This document shows positions 52,650 to 61,743 of a stretch of DNA of 64,000 nucleotides, one piece after another. Position numbers and translations under genes: made by a program. Source of the DNA: Jannaschia rubra (GTDB taxonomy: Bacteria > Pseudomonadota > Alphaproteobacteria > Rhodobacterales > Rhodobacteraceae). The notes beneath the pieces were generated by a model, which worked only from the letters and a program-made list of their open reading frames with translations, was not told the DNA's origin and ran no database searches. Where the stretch lies: the NCBI RefSeq assembly GCF_001403735.1, contig NZ_CXPG01000012.1, forward strand, positions 62,001 to 126,000, given 5' to 3'. The number at the start of each line of letters is the position of its first letter. Position 1 is the first letter of the stretch.

Positions 52650-53485
52650 GCCGAAACCGATGCGAACAGGTCGACGAACATGCGCCCCGAGGTGATGAGC
52701 AGGAACACCCCGAAGCTCAGCCGCAGGGCCCGGCGGGGGATGCGGTGCGCCAGCGCGACGCCGACGCGGGCGAAGGTCACGGTCAGCGGTATGATGATCG
52801 CCGCCGCGACCAGGTTCACATAACCCACCGAAAACGGTGGCAGACCGGCGGTTCCCAGCCCCGTGACCATGTAGGTGATGGCCCCCGGCAGTCCGATGAT
52901 GAACCCGATGGCCGCCGACGTGCCCACCGCCCGGCGGATGTCGTAACCGAGGAAGTTCAGAAGCGGCACGCAGACGGTGCCGCCGCCGATGCCCATCATG
53001 GCCGAAATCGCTCCGGCCAACACCCCCAGCCCCGCCCAGACCGGGCGTGAAAAGCTGCGCGGCGCGTCGGTGCCCCCGCCCCCGCGCAGGATCATGTCCC
53101 CCGCCACCAGCAGCGCCACCGTGGCAAAGACCGCGATCAGCGCGAACCCCGAAACCAGCCCCCCGAGGATGCCACCCGCGACGACCCCGATCAGGATGGA
53201 CGGCCCCCAGAGCCGCAACAGGCCCACGTCGATGGCCCCCTTGCGCCAATGCCCCAGCGCCGAACTGAGCGAGGTGAACACGATGGTCGCAAGCGACGTG
53301 CCCACCGCCACCTGCATCACCAGCGCCGGGTCCATCGCCGTGATCGACAGTGCGAAGTAGAGCGCGGGCACGATCACGATGCCCCCGCCGACCCCCAGAA
53401 GCCCGGCCAGCACGCCGCCCGCGATGCCCGCCGCGACCGCAGGCCCGGCGATCGTCCACAGCAGGTCGGCCGCGACGCCGTCCAT
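52646..53485 (-). CDS. TauE/SafE family sulfite/organic anion exporter (second in window)
   Basis: 279 aa with eight or nine membrane segments. AGIAGGVLAGLLGVGGGIVIVPALYF (first repeat) and GAISAMMGIGGGTVCVPLLNFLGYDI (second repeat) carry the G-G-G/I-V-x-V-P-x-L motif. It is more typical of the family than the gene at 10952. It starts three bases after the DUF1028 stop. Its substrate is probably an anionic product of the operon; sulfite or a sulfonate would fit if the imported peptide contains sulfur. Confidence 0.87.
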   Translation of the reverse strand: MDGVAADLLWTIAGPAVAAGIAGGVLAGLLGVGGGIVIVPALYFALSITAMDPALVMQVAVGTSLATIVFTSLSSALGHWRKGAIDVGLLRLWGPSILIGVVAGGILGGLVSGFALIAVFATVALLVAGDMILRGGGGTDAPRSFSRPVWAGLGVLAGAISAMMGIGGGTVCVPLLNFLGYDIRRAVGTSAAIGFIIGLPGAITYMVTGLGTAGLPPFSVGYVNLVAAAIIIPLTVTFARVGVALAHRIPRRALRLSFGVFLLITSGRMFVDLFASVSA

Positions 53486-53488
53486 GCC

Positions 53489-54241
53489 TCAGACCCCGCC
53501 CGGCCGGGCCAGCGACCGGCTTGCGCGCCCTGCCTCGCGGCGGCGGCGTTCGTCGGCGACGATGGCCGCATCGATGGGCGCGCGGTCTGTCGCGCCCGAG
53601 AAATCCTCCTCCGTCGGCAAGGCATCCACCAGATGCAGATACCGCTCCGCCGCGACGTCGAGCAATCGGTCCAGCTCCGACAACGGGTCGCCGTGGTCGT
53701 CCACCCGCAGGTCTAGATGGGCATAGGCCTGCCCCCGGTGGACCTTCAGCCCCGCCGCCTGTCGCCCACGGCGGTCGCCGCCCGCCGCCTCGCCCGCGCG
53801 CATGGCGGCCAGCAGTCGATGCGGCAGGTCCAGATCGTTCCGGTCGGCGAACGTCTCGAACGTCGCGTCGATCACCGCCTGCCCCACCAGCATATTGCCC
53901 GCGACCGAATGGTCCCCGCCGGTGCGATGCCCGGCCCAGTCAACGCAATCCGCGCCGGTATGCGCCGCGATCCGCCCCGTGGCATCCATCATGTGACATT
54001 GGCGGATCGCCTGCCCCCCGTCGCGCGCCACGAAGTCGGCCAGCACTTCGCCGGCCATCTCGCCCGCCTCCAGCCGCCGCAGCCCCTCGACCCCCCAGAG
54101 CGGGTTGACGAAGGCCTGCGTGGCCACCGCCGTGCGCGGCCCGACGTGGGGCACCAGCGCGCCGCAGGCAAAGAAGCGCGAGGCGACGGCCACGCCGATC
54201 TCGCCCGTGCGCCCGTCGCGGCCGATGATGGAATACGTCAC
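53489..54241 (-). CDS. DUF1028 domain protein
   Basis: 250 aa from GTG 54241; ATG 54259 in the same frame would add six residues and overlap ggt. N-terminal TYSIIGRDGRTGEIGVAVASRFFACGALVPHV is the DUF1028 signature, resembling the start of the Ntn-hydrolase fold, followed by ATQAFVNPLWG and GGDHSVAGNMLVGQAVIDAT. A C-terminal AHLDLRVDDHGDPLSELDRLLDVA is also family-like. Function is unknown. Its location between a gamma-glutamyltransferase and an exporter suggests a second hydrolytic step. Confidence 0.85.
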   Translation of the reverse strand: MTYSIIGRDGRTGEIGVAVASRFFACGALVPHVGPRTAVATQAFVNPLWGVEGLRRLEAGEMAGEVLADFVARDGGQAIRQCHMMDATGRIAAHTGADCVDWAGHRTGGDHSVAGNMLVGQAVIDATFETFADRNDLDLPHRLLAAMRAGEAAGGDRRGRQAAGLKVHRGQAYAHLDLRVDDHGDPLSELDRLLDVAAERYLHLVDALPTEEDFSGATDRAPIDAAIVADERRRREAGRASRSLARPGGV

Positions 54242-54242
54242 C

Positions 54243-56030
54243 TCAGCGCCCCACCGCATAGGCCTGCATCAGGCGCGGCGTCGCCGCCGCCGACAGCACG
54301 CCATCCGCCTGCCGAAGCGCCGCCGTCAGGCGCCCGACGGTCCAGGGTTCGGCCACCGTGACCCTGTGCCCCCGCGCGCGCAGCCCGTCGATGGTGCCCG
54401 GGGTCACGTTCGGCTCGACCATCATCTCGCCCGTGGCGACCGCGCGGGGAAAGAACGACCCCTGGAAGTGCATCGAATGGAACAGCGGCGCGTCCATCCC
54501 CTGCTGCAGGTCCAGCCCGTGATGGACGAAGCGCAGGAACCATACCAGTTGCCACTGGTCCTGCTGGTCGCCGCCCGGTGTCCCGAAGACAAGCCGCGCG
54601 CCGTCCTTCTCGGCCAGTGTCGGCGTCAGCGTCGTGCGCGGCCGGCGTCCGGGCGCCAGCGACGTGGGCAGCCCCTCCTCCAGCCAGAACATCTGCGCCC
54701 GGCTGTTGAGCGGGAACCCCAGCCCCGGAATGATCGGGTTCGACTGAAGCCACCCGCCCGAAGGCGTGGCCGAGACGCAGTTGCCCCAGCGGTCGATCAC
54801 GTCCAGATGCACCGTGTCGCCCTTGCGGTCGGTCAAATGCGCCATCGTCGGCTCCTGCGCGCCGACCTGCGCCACCTGGAAGTCGCGTGCCGCGCGGGCG
54901 ACGTAGGCATCGGCCAGATGCTCGAACCCCGGCACCCGGCCGGGCCGCTGCTCCATCGATGCGTCCCGCCCGATCAGCGCCGCGCGGTCGGCGTTGTAGG
55001 CATCCGACAGCAGGTGCTCCGTGGGCACCTCGCTGTGGTCGGGGTCGCCATAATAGGCTTCGCGGTCGGCATAGGCCAACTTGATCGCCTCGATCACCGT
55101 GTGCACGAACTCCTCGCCCATCGGGTCCATCGCGGCCAGGTCGAAGTGCTTCAGGATCGCCAGCGCCTGCAACAGCACCGGCCCCTGCCCCCACGGTCCC
55201 GTCTTGTGAACGGTCCAGCCGTGGTAGTCATAGCTCAGCGGTGCCTCGAACGACGCGCGCCACCCGGCCATGTCCTCGGGCGCCAGAACACCCCTGTTCC
55301 GACGCTCCGACACGTCGTGAACCTCGGCGTCCTTCAGATAGTCGAAGATCGCTTGGGCCACGAACCCCTCGGCCCACTCGGACCGCGCCGCGTCGATCTG
55401 CGCAACCCGGTCCCCGCCCGCAGCCTCGCCCGCTTGGGTCAAACGGTCGTAGGTATCGGCGACACCCGGATTGCGGAACAAAGCGTGTGCCTCGGGCGCG
55501 GCACCCTCGGGCGTCCAGACCTCGGCGGAACTGGGCCATTCGTCGGCGAAATATCTGGCCAGCCCGGAAATCGTGTCGGCCACGCGCGGCAGCATCGGAT
55601 GACCGTGCCGCGCATAGAAGACGGCAGGCTCCAGCGCCTCGCGCAGGGTGATCGTTCCATGGTCCCGCAGCATCAGCATCCAGCCGTCGAAGGCGCCGGG
55701 CACCACCGTGGACAGAAGCCCCGACCCGGGGATGAGCTCCAGCCCCAGCCCCCGGTAATGCTCGATCGTGGCCGCGGCGGGCGCGGGCCCCTGCGCCGCG
55801 ATCACGCCATTGCCGGTCTTCACGCTGTGGAAGATCGCCGGAAGGTCGCCCGCCGGCCCGTTCAGATGCGGCTCGACCACTTGCAGCACCAGCCCCGTGG
55901 CCACCGCCGCGTCAAAGGCGTTGCCGCCCTTTTCCAGCACCGACATGCCGACGGAGGAGGCGATCCAGTGGGTCGAGGTGACGACCCCGAAGGTGCCGCG
56001 GATCTCGGGGCGGGTGGTGAAAGCGGTCAT
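54243..56030 (-). CDS. ggt: Gamma-glutamyltransferase family enzyme without signal peptide
   Basis: 595 aa Ntn-hydrolase. Large-subunit signatures: MTAFTTRPEIRGTFGVV, STHWIASSVGMSVLEKGGNAFDAAVATGLVLQVVEPHLNGPAGD. The nucleophile and self-cleavage site is Thr406 in KGDTVHLDVIDRWGNCVSATPSGGW. The C-terminal subunit has GLGFPLNSRAQMF and PRTTLTPTLAEK. It belongs to the YwrD-like group, has no signal peptide and is thus probably cytoplasmic. Likely hydrolyses gamma-glutamyl bonds of peptides brought in by the ABC transporter encoded directly upstream. ATG 56030 is 16 bases after the permease stop. Confidence 0.88.
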   Translation of the reverse strand: MTAFTTRPEIRGTFGVVTSTHWIASSVGMSVLEKGGNAFDAAVATGLVLQVVEPHLNGPAGDLPAIFHSVKTGNGVIAAQGPAPAAATIEHYRGLGLELIPGSGLLSTVVPGAFDGWMLMLRDHGTITLREALEPAVFYARHGHPMLPRVADTISGLARYFADEWPSSAEVWTPEGAAPEAHALFRNPGVADTYDRLTQAGEAAGGDRVAQIDAARSEWAEGFVAQAIFDYLKDAEVHDVSERRNRGVLAPEDMAGWRASFEAPLSYDYHGWTVHKTGPWGQGPVLLQALAILKHFDLAAMDPMGEEFVHTVIEAIKLAYADREAYYGDPDHSEVPTEHLLSDAYNADRAALIGRDASMEQRPGRVPGFEHLADAYVARAARDFQVAQVGAQEPTMAHLTDRKGDTVHLDVIDRWGNCVSATPSGGWLQSNPIIPGLGFPLNSRAQMFWLEEGLPTSLAPGRRPRTTLTPTLAEKDGARLVFGTPGGDQQDQWQLVWFLRFVHHGLDLQQGMDAPLFHSMHFQGSFFPRAVATGEMMVEPNVTPGTIDGLRARGHRVTVAEPWTVGRLTAALRQADGVLSAAATPRLMQAYAVGR

Positions 56031-56046
56031 GCGGTTCTCCGACAGG

Positions 56047-56946
56047 TCATTGTTCGCGCGGGTCCAGCGCATCGCGCAGCCCGTCGCCCAGAAGGTTGAA
56101 CCCCAGCACCACGAGGAAGATCGCGACACCGGGCCAGAGCGCCATCCACGGCGCCTGATTGAGGAAGTTCTTGGCCGTGTTCAGCATCGACCCCCAGCTC
56201 GGCGCCGGCGGCTGCTGCCCCAGCCCCAGGAACGACAGCGAGGCCTCCGCGATGATCGCGGTCGCGATGGTCAGCGTGGCCTGCACCAGGACAGGCGGCA
56301 GGATGTTGGGCAGGATGTAGCGCGTCAGGATCTTGCGCGTCGGCAACCCGATGGCCCGCGCCCCGTCGACGTAATCTTCCGCCGCGACCGACAGGACCTG
56401 TCCGCGCGTCAGGCGGATGAACAGCGGCGTGGCCGAGATGCCGATGGCGATCATCGCATTGGTCAGCGACGGCCCGAGGAACGCCGCCAGCGCAATCGCC
56501 AGGATCAGGAACGGCGCGGCCAGCAGCGCCTCGGTGCAGCGCGAGATCACCGCATCCGTCCAGCCGCCGAAATACCCCGCGACGATACCGAAGGGCACGC
56601 CCAGCGCGACCGCGATCAGCACCGACACCACACCCGCCAGCAGCGAGGCCTGCGCGCCCCAGATCATGCGCGACAGGACATCGCGGCCGATCTCGTCGGT
56701 GCCCAGCCAGTGTGCCGCCGACGGCGCCTGCCGGACCGCGCCCCAATCGGTCGCAGCCGGATCGGGAATGGGCAGGACAGGCGCCAGGATCGCCATGCCG
56801 ACGAAGAACGCCACGAGAACCCCGCCCAGCATGGCGCTGCGATGGCTGCGGAACTTCTTCCAGACGCGGCTTTCGGGCTTCCGGTCCAGAACGGGATCGC
56901 GCGCGCTTATGGCATCGGCGGTGACGGGGGTGGCGGCCCGGCTCAT
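56047..56946 (-). CDS. ABC transporter permease (DppC/OppC type)
   Basis: 299 aa with six membrane segments. The N-terminal extension is followed by LGGVLVAFFVGMAILAPVLP, then HWLGTDEIGRDVLSRMIWGAQASLLAGV, the OppC signature region. The EAA loop is EDYVDGARAIGLPTRKILTRYILPNILPPVL, which contacts the ATPases. Second permease of the dipeptide/oligopeptide family. Start overlaps the DppB-like gene stop by four bases. Confidence 0.9.
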   Translation of the reverse strand: MSRAATPVTADAISARDPVLDRKPESRVWKKFRSHRSAMLGGVLVAFFVGMAILAPVLPIPDPAATDWGAVRQAPSAAHWLGTDEIGRDVLSRMIWGAQASLLAGVVSVLIAVALGVPFGIVAGYFGGWTDAVISRCTEALLAAPFLILAIALAAFLGPSLTNAMIAIGISATPLFIRLTRGQVLSVAAEDYVDGARAIGLPTRKILTRYILPNILPPVLVQATLTIATAIIAEASLSFLGLGQQPPAPSWGSMLNTAKNFLNQAPWMALWPGVAIFLVVLGFNLLGDGLRDALDPREQ

Positions 56947-57890
56947 GTCTGGCTCCTCAGTCGCGGGTTGAGCAGGACATAGGCGACATCCGCCAGCAGG
57001 TTCATCACGATGAACCCCACCGCCGTCACCAGCACGATCCCCTGCACCACGGCGTAGTCGCGGTTGAACACCGCATCGACGACCAGCTTGCCGAAGCCCG
57101 GAATGGTGAAGATCTGCTCGGTCAGCACCGCCCCCGCGATCAACTCGCCGAACAGCAGCGCCGACAGCGTGACGATGGGCGTCAGCGCGTTGCGGAACGC
57201 GTGTTTCAGGATGACCCGCCGCTCGCTCAGACCCTTGGCGCGCGCGGTGCGCACGTAATCCGACGTCAGCACCGTCAGCATGGCCGAGCGCGTATGCCGC
57301 ATCAGCGTCGCCGCCAACGCCGTGCCCAGCACGAAGGCAGGCATCAGCATCACCTGAACCGACCGCCACGGATCGTCGGCAAAGGGCACGTATCCCGAGG
57401 CCGGCAACAACTGCCATTTCACCGACACCAGCAATATCAGCATGATGCCCAGCCAGAAGTTCGGGATCGACAGGCCCGACAACGCCACCACGTTCGCCAC
57501 GTAATCCGTCACCGTGCCCTTGCGGACCGCCGACAGGATGCCCGCCGGAATGCCGATACCCATGGCGAAGATCATTGCCATCGTGGCCAGCTGGATCGTC
57601 ACCGGCAGCTTTTCCCCGATCAGCTCCAGCACCGGCTGGTTGGTCCGCAGCGACATCCCCAGATCGCCCCGCACCGCGTTGCCGACCCAATGCGCGTATT
57701 GCACCGGGATCGGGTCGTTCAGGCGGTACTTCTCGCGCAGGAAGGCGATGACCTCGGGGTCCCGCTCCTCGCCCGCCATGGCGAGAACCGGATCGCCCGG
57801 CAGCAGCTTTTGCAGCGAGAAGACGAAGACCGAGATCAGCAGGATCGTCGGGATCGCGATCAGGATACGGCGCAGGATGAAGGACAGCAT
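56943..57890 (-). CDS. ABC transporter permease (DppB/OppB type)
   Basis: 315 aa from ATG 57890 (MLSFILRRILIAIPTILLISVFVFSL). Typical OppB layout: LLPGDPVLAMAGEERDPEVIAFLREKYRLNDPIPVQYAHWVGN periplasmic loop, then DYVRTARAKGLSERRVILKHAFRNALTPIVT EAA loop. An upstream in-frame Met at 57923 adds eleven residues without hydrophobic character. It pairs with the next permease. A strong stem-loop separates it from the binding-protein gene. Confidence 0.92.
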   Translation of the reverse strand: MLSFILRRILIAIPTILLISVFVFSLQKLLPGDPVLAMAGEERDPEVIAFLREKYRLNDPIPVQYAHWVGNAVRGDLGMSLRTNQPVLELIGEKLPVTIQLATMAMIFAMGIGIPAGILSAVRKGTVTDYVANVVALSGLSIPNFWLGIMLILLVSVKWQLLPASGYVPFADDPWRSVQVMLMPAFVLGTALAATLMRHTRSAMLTVLTSDYVRTARAKGLSERRVILKHAFRNALTPIVTLSALLFGELIAGAVLTEQIFTIPGFGKLVVDAVFNRDYAVVQGIVLVTAVGFIVMNLLADVAYVLLNPRLRSQT

Positions 57891-57908
57891 GGCGGCTCCG
57901 CAGGATGC

Positions 57909-57937
57909 GGGCCGCGCGGACATGCGCCGCGCGGCCC
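57909..57937 (-). other. 10-bp stem-loop between binding protein and permease genes
   Basis: GGGCCGCGCG (57909-57918) and CGCGCGGCCC (57928-57937) are perfect complements around a nine-base loop. It lies eight bases downstream of the binding-protein stop and 18 bases before the permease start. No T-run follows. Likely a 3' stabiliser or attenuator that favours binding-protein expression. Confidence 0.6.
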
Positions 57938-57945
57938 CCGGACGA

Positions 57946-59460
57946 TCAGTCCGCGTTCAGGGTGACGCCTTCCAGCCGGATCATCCCGTCGGGATAGGGC
58001 ACGAAGCCCTCGACCGACTTGTCCAGCCCGGTGATCCAGGTGTCGTGATAGAGGTACACGATGGGCGCCTCCTCCTGCAGGATCGCGCGCGCCTGGTCGT
58101 AGAGCGCCTTGCGCTCGCCCTCGTCCGCGAGGGTCCGCGCCTCGTTCAGCAGGCGGTCCACCTCCTCGTTGGAATAGCCTGCATCGTTCAGACCCGCGCC
58201 CGTGGTGACGAACTGATGGATGTTGCCGTCAGGGTCGATCCGGCCGGACCAGCCGACCTGGCTCGCCGTGAAGTCGCCCGCCGTCTGGTCGTTCAGCATG
58301 GTGGCGAACTCCTTGGAGGTCAGCGACACGTCGATCCCCGCTTCCGACGCCATCGACTGGATCACCTGCATCAGCTGCAGGTTCTCGGGCCGGTTGGGCA
58401 CCTGCACCTCCAGCGCGACGCCGTCGCCGTATCCTGCCTCCTCCAGCAGGGCGCGCGCCGCCTCCACGTCGCGCTCGGGCAGCGGATAATCGGCGTCGTA
58501 CCAGGGCGAGGTATCCGGGAAGGGCTGGTTGCCCGGCCGGAAGTTGCCGTCGAACACGACCTGATTGATGATGTCCCGCCCGATGGCCAGGCTCAACGCC
58601 CGCCGAAGGCGCGCGTCGTTGCCCCAGGGGTTGTCGCCCTTGTCGCCGTTGCCCACGTTGAACGTGATCCCCTGATATCCCAGCGACACCGCCTGTTCGA
58701 TGTCGATGCTGTCCGACCCCTCCAGCTGCTTCAGGTCGGTGGCCGCGACGCGGTTGGCGATGTCGATGTCGCCCGATTGCAGGTTCGCCAGCCGCACCGT
58801 CGTATCCGTGATCGGCAGATAGGTGACGCTGTCGAGCGCGATCTCGTCCGCGTTCCAGTAGTCGTCGAACTTCTCCAGGACGATCCGGTCCTGCGCGACG
58901 CGCTCCTTGAACTTGAAGGGCCCGGAACAGACCGGATTCGCGCCGAAATCGGCCCCCGCCGCCTCGGCCGCGTCGGGCGACACCATCATGCCGGCACGGT
59001 CGGCCAGCTGCGCCAGAACCGTCGCGTCCGGCTCCTTCAGGTCGATGCGGATCTCGTGGTCGCCCAGCACCTCCGTCCCCGCGACCGACGCCAGCTCCGA
59101 CTTGCGGCGGCTTTCTTCCAGCGTCAGGCTCCGGTCGATGTTGCGCGCCACCGCTTCGGCGTCGAACGGCGTCCCGTCATGGAACGTCACGCCCTCGCGC
59201 AGCTTCATGGTGATCGACGTGTTGTCGTCCGAAAAGCTCCACTCCGTCGCCAGTTGCGGCACGATCTTCAGATCGGGCGTCACGTCCACCAGCTTGTCGC
59301 AGAGCGCCGTATAGACGATGCGCCCCACGAAGGTGCGCGACTGGTCGGGGTCGAGCACGTCGGGGTCGGACTCCAGCCCGATCCGCAGGTCCTGCGCCTG
59401 CGCGCCCAGCGCCGTGGCGCCCAGCAGGGCGGCGGCGAGTGTCATGTGTCGAAGGGTCAT
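57946..59460 (-). CDS. ABC transporter substrate-binding protein (DppA/OppA, SBP family 5)
   Basis: 504 aa. Signal peptide MTLRHMTLAAALLGATALGAQAQ. SBP_bac_5 core: LRIGLESDPDVLDPDQSRTFVGRIVYTALCDKLVD, then REGVTFHDGTPFDAEAVARNIDRSL and PVCSGPFKFKERVAQDRIVLEKFDDYW, and YQGITFNVGNGDKGDNPWGND. Periplasmic receptor for a peptide, opine or glutathione-like solute. A single gene between the ATPase pair and the permeases, with its own leader of about 80 bases. Confidence 0.92.
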   Translation of the reverse strand: MTLRHMTLAAALLGATALGAQAQDLRIGLESDPDVLDPDQSRTFVGRIVYTALCDKLVDVTPDLKIVPQLATEWSFSDDNTSITMKLREGVTFHDGTPFDAEAVARNIDRSLTLEESRRKSELASVAGTEVLGDHEIRIDLKEPDATVLAQLADRAGMMVSPDAAEAAGADFGANPVCSGPFKFKERVAQDRIVLEKFDDYWNADEIALDSVTYLPITDTTVRLANLQSGDIDIANRVAATDLKQLEGSDSIDIEQAVSLGYQGITFNVGNGDKGDNPWGNDARLRRALSLAIGRDIINQVVFDGNFRPGNQPFPDTSPWYDADYPLPERDVEAARALLEEAGYGDGVALEVQVPNRPENLQLMQVIQSMASEAGIDVSLTSKEFATMLNDQTAGDFTASQVGWSGRIDPDGNIHQFVTTGAGLNDAGYSNEEVDRLLNEARTLADEGERKALYDQARAILQEEAPIVYLYHDTWITGLDKSVEGFVPYPDGMIRLEGVTLNAD

Positions 59461-59541
59461 GTCGTATCTCCCATGTTGGATTGTCGGGCCGCTTTCCCGC
59501 GGCTTCGGTGTTGGCCGCCCCCGATGGGGGACGGCAATGGG

Positions 59542-60642
59542 TCAGTCGGGTCCGGCGCGAGGCCGCACCTCCCGCCCGGCCAGCGCATCGGCATAGAGCG
59601 CGAACCGCTCCGCCGCGGCGGCGGGCCGGGCCGCCCCGCCGCGCGCGACGACGGCCGGTGTCTCGGCCGCGATCTCCTCGAAGAAATGGCAGGCCGCGCG
59701 GTGCCCGTCGCCCGCCTCGCGCAACGCCGGCACCTCCGTCTCGCACCGCTCGCGCGCGAAGGGACAGCGGGTGTGGAACCGGCATCCGGGCGGCGGGTCG
59801 ATGGGGCTGGGCATCTCGCCCACAAGCTCGATCTGGGTGCGCTCCAGCCCGTGTTCCGCCTCCGGGATCGCGGACAGAAGCGCCATCGTATAGGGGTGGC
59901 GCGGGGCGGCGAAGATGGCGTCGCATGGCCCCTCCTCGACGACGCCGCCCAGATACATCACGGCCACCCGGTCGCTCATGTGCCGGATCACCGCCAGGTC
60001 GTGCGCGATGATGACCAGCGTCAGCCCCAGGTCGTCGCGCAGGTCGGCCAGCAGGTTGATGACCTGCGCCTGAACGCTCACGTCCAGCGCCGACACCGGC
60101 TCATCCCCGATGATGAGCTTGGGCCCCGACGCCAGCGCCCGTGCGATCCCGATGCGCTGCCGTTGCCCGCCCGAGAACTCGTGCGGATAGCGGTCGGCGT
60201 GTTCGGGGCGCAGCCCCACTTGCTCCAGCAACTCCGCCACCTTCGCGCGGCGGTCCTTCGCGGACAGGTCGGGGGCGTGGGTCTCGATGGGTTCTCCCAC
60301 GATCCGGCCCACGCTCATGCGCGGGTTCAGCGACGAGAACGGATCCTGAAAGATGAACTGCATGTCCCGGCGCAGCGCCGACAGCTCGGCCCCGCGCAGC
60401 CCCTCGATCCGCCGCCCCTCGAACGACATTTCGCCCGCCGTGGGGTCGATCAGCCGCATCAGCATCCGCGCCAGCGTCGATTTCCCGCAGCCCGATTCAC
60501 CCACGATGGCCAGCGTCTCGCCCCGCCGCACCGACAGCGACACATCCTCGACCGCGCGCAGGGTGTCGGGCCTGCGGAACATCGTGCCGCCCACCTTGAA
60601 GTGCCGCGTCAGGCCGGTGGCCTCCAGGATGACCTCGCTCAT
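59542..60642 (-). CDS. ABC transporter ATP-binding protein (DppF/OppF type)
   Basis: 366 aa from ATG 60642 (overlapping the DppD-like stop by four bases). Walker [16 protein letters not shown]-loop [18 protein letters not shown], signature [16 protein letters not shown], Walker [16 protein letters not shown] and the H-loop [21 protein letters not shown]. The C-terminal oligopeptide-transport region has [17 protein letters not shown], the Cys-rich stretch usual in this group. An extra Ala-rich tail of about 40 residues follows. Confidence 0.93.
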   Translation of the reverse strand: MSEVILEATGLTRHFKVGGTMFRRPDTLRAVEDVSLSVRRGETLAIVGESGCGKSTLARMLMRLIDPTAGEMSFEGRRIEGLRGAELSALRRDMQFIFQDPFSSLNPRMSVGRIVGEPIETHAPDLSAKDRRAKVAELLEQVGLRPEHADRYPHEFSGGQRQRIGIARALASGPKLIIGDEPVSALDVSVQAQVINLLADLRDDLGLTLVIIAHDLAVIRHMSDRVAVMYLGGVVEEGPCDAIFAAPRHPYTMALLSAIPEAEHGLERTQIELVGEMPSPIDPPPGCRFHTRCPFARERCETEVPALREAGDGHRAACHFFEEIAAETPAVVARGGAARPAAAAERFALYADALAGREVRPRAGPD

Positions 60643-61658
60643 GCCGACCGCTCCAGCATCGTCTCCAGCGGCGCGAAATGACACAGCGCGCGATGCCCCG
60701 CGCCGAACTCCCGCTCGGGCGGGTCCGTGGCGCAGACGGGTCGCGCGAACGGGCAGCGGGTCGAGAACCGGCATCCGTCCGGCATGGTCTGCGGCGTGGG
60801 CACCGTGCCGGGCACCGTGGTCAGACGCTGGCGCGGCCCCGACAGACGCGGCACCGAGGACATCAGCCCGATGGTATAGGGATGCTGTGGGTCGTTGAAG
60901 ATGCGCTCCACCGGCCCCGCTTCGACGATGGTGCCGGCATACATCACCGCCACGTCCGTCGCGATCTCGGCCACGACGCCCAGATCGTGCGTGATCATGA
61001 TGGTGGCCATCCCCGTCTCGGCCTGAAGGTCGCGGATCAGGTCCAGGATTTGCGCCTGGATCGTGACGTCGAGCGCCGTCGTCGGCTCATCCGCGATCAG
61101 AAGCGCGGGGTCGTTGACCAGCGCCATGGCGATCATCACCCGCTGGCGCATCCCGCCCGACAACTGATGCGGATATTCGTTCAGCCGTTCCTCGGGCGCA
61201 GGGATGCCCACCTTGCGCAGCATGGCGACCGCGCGTTCGCGCGCCTCGGCCGGCGTGGCGCCCGAATGGGCCATGACGGCCTCCGCGATCTGGTCTCCGA
61301 TGCGGAACGCGGGGTTGAGCGAGGTCATCGGCTCCTGAAAGATCATCGCCATCGACGCCCCGCGCAGCGACCGCAACCGCGCCTGATCGCCAAGATCCAA
61401 GGGTTCCCCGCAGAACCGCACATCGGCCGCGCCGATCTCGACCGCCGTGGGCGGCAGCAGCCCCATCAACGCCAGCGACGCGACGCTTTTCCCGCAGCCC
61501 GACTCGCCCACGATGCACAGCGTCTCGCCCGACCGCACCGAATACCGCAGCCCGCTCAGCAGATCGCGGTCGAACCCCCTGAACCGCAGGCTCAGGTCGC
61601 GCACATCCAGAACGGGGGCGGCGGCGTCGGGCTCAACCAATGTCTCAACCATTTGCAT
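60639..61658 (-). CDS. ABC transporter ATP-binding protein (DppD/OppD type)
   Basis: 339 aa. Walker [16 protein letters not shown]-loop [18 protein letters not shown], signature [16 protein letters not shown], Walker [16 protein letters not shown] and H-loop [22 protein letters not shown]-terminal [18 protein letters not shown] motif. ATG 61658 or the in-frame ATG at 61652 are equally possible starts. First gene of the transport unit; an 85-base gap upstream probably holds its promoter, although no good -35/-10 pair stands out. Confidence 0.93.
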   Translation of the reverse strand: MQMVETLVEPDAAAPVLDVRDLSLRFRGFDRDLLSGLRYSVRSGETLCIVGESGCGKSVASLALMGLLPPTAVEIGAADVRFCGEPLDLGDQARLRSLRGASMAMIFQEPMTSLNPAFRIGDQIAEAVMAHSGATPAEARERAVAMLRKVGIPAPEERLNEYPHQLSGGMRQRVMIAMALVNDPALLIADEPTTALDVTIQAQILDLIRDLQAETGMATIMITHDLGVVAEIATDVAVMYAGTIVEAGPVERIFNDPQHPYTIGLMSSVPRLSGPRQRLTTVPGTVPTPQTMPDGCRFSTRCPFARPVCATDPPEREFGAGHRALCHFAPLETMLERSA

Positions 61659-61743
61659 ATTGGTTGCACGGTGGCCGAGCCGTCCGCCTCCGTCAAGCGT
61701 TTCCCCGACCCTTCGGCGGTGTTTTCTTCGGTGCGCCTCAGTT

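Noticed and set aside
57514-60681. 1055-codon plus-strand open frame
   Set aside because: It is antisense to the ABC transporter genes, which have complete family motifs. Long antisense frames are common at this GC content, and the translation is rich in Arg, His, Gln and Asp without domains.
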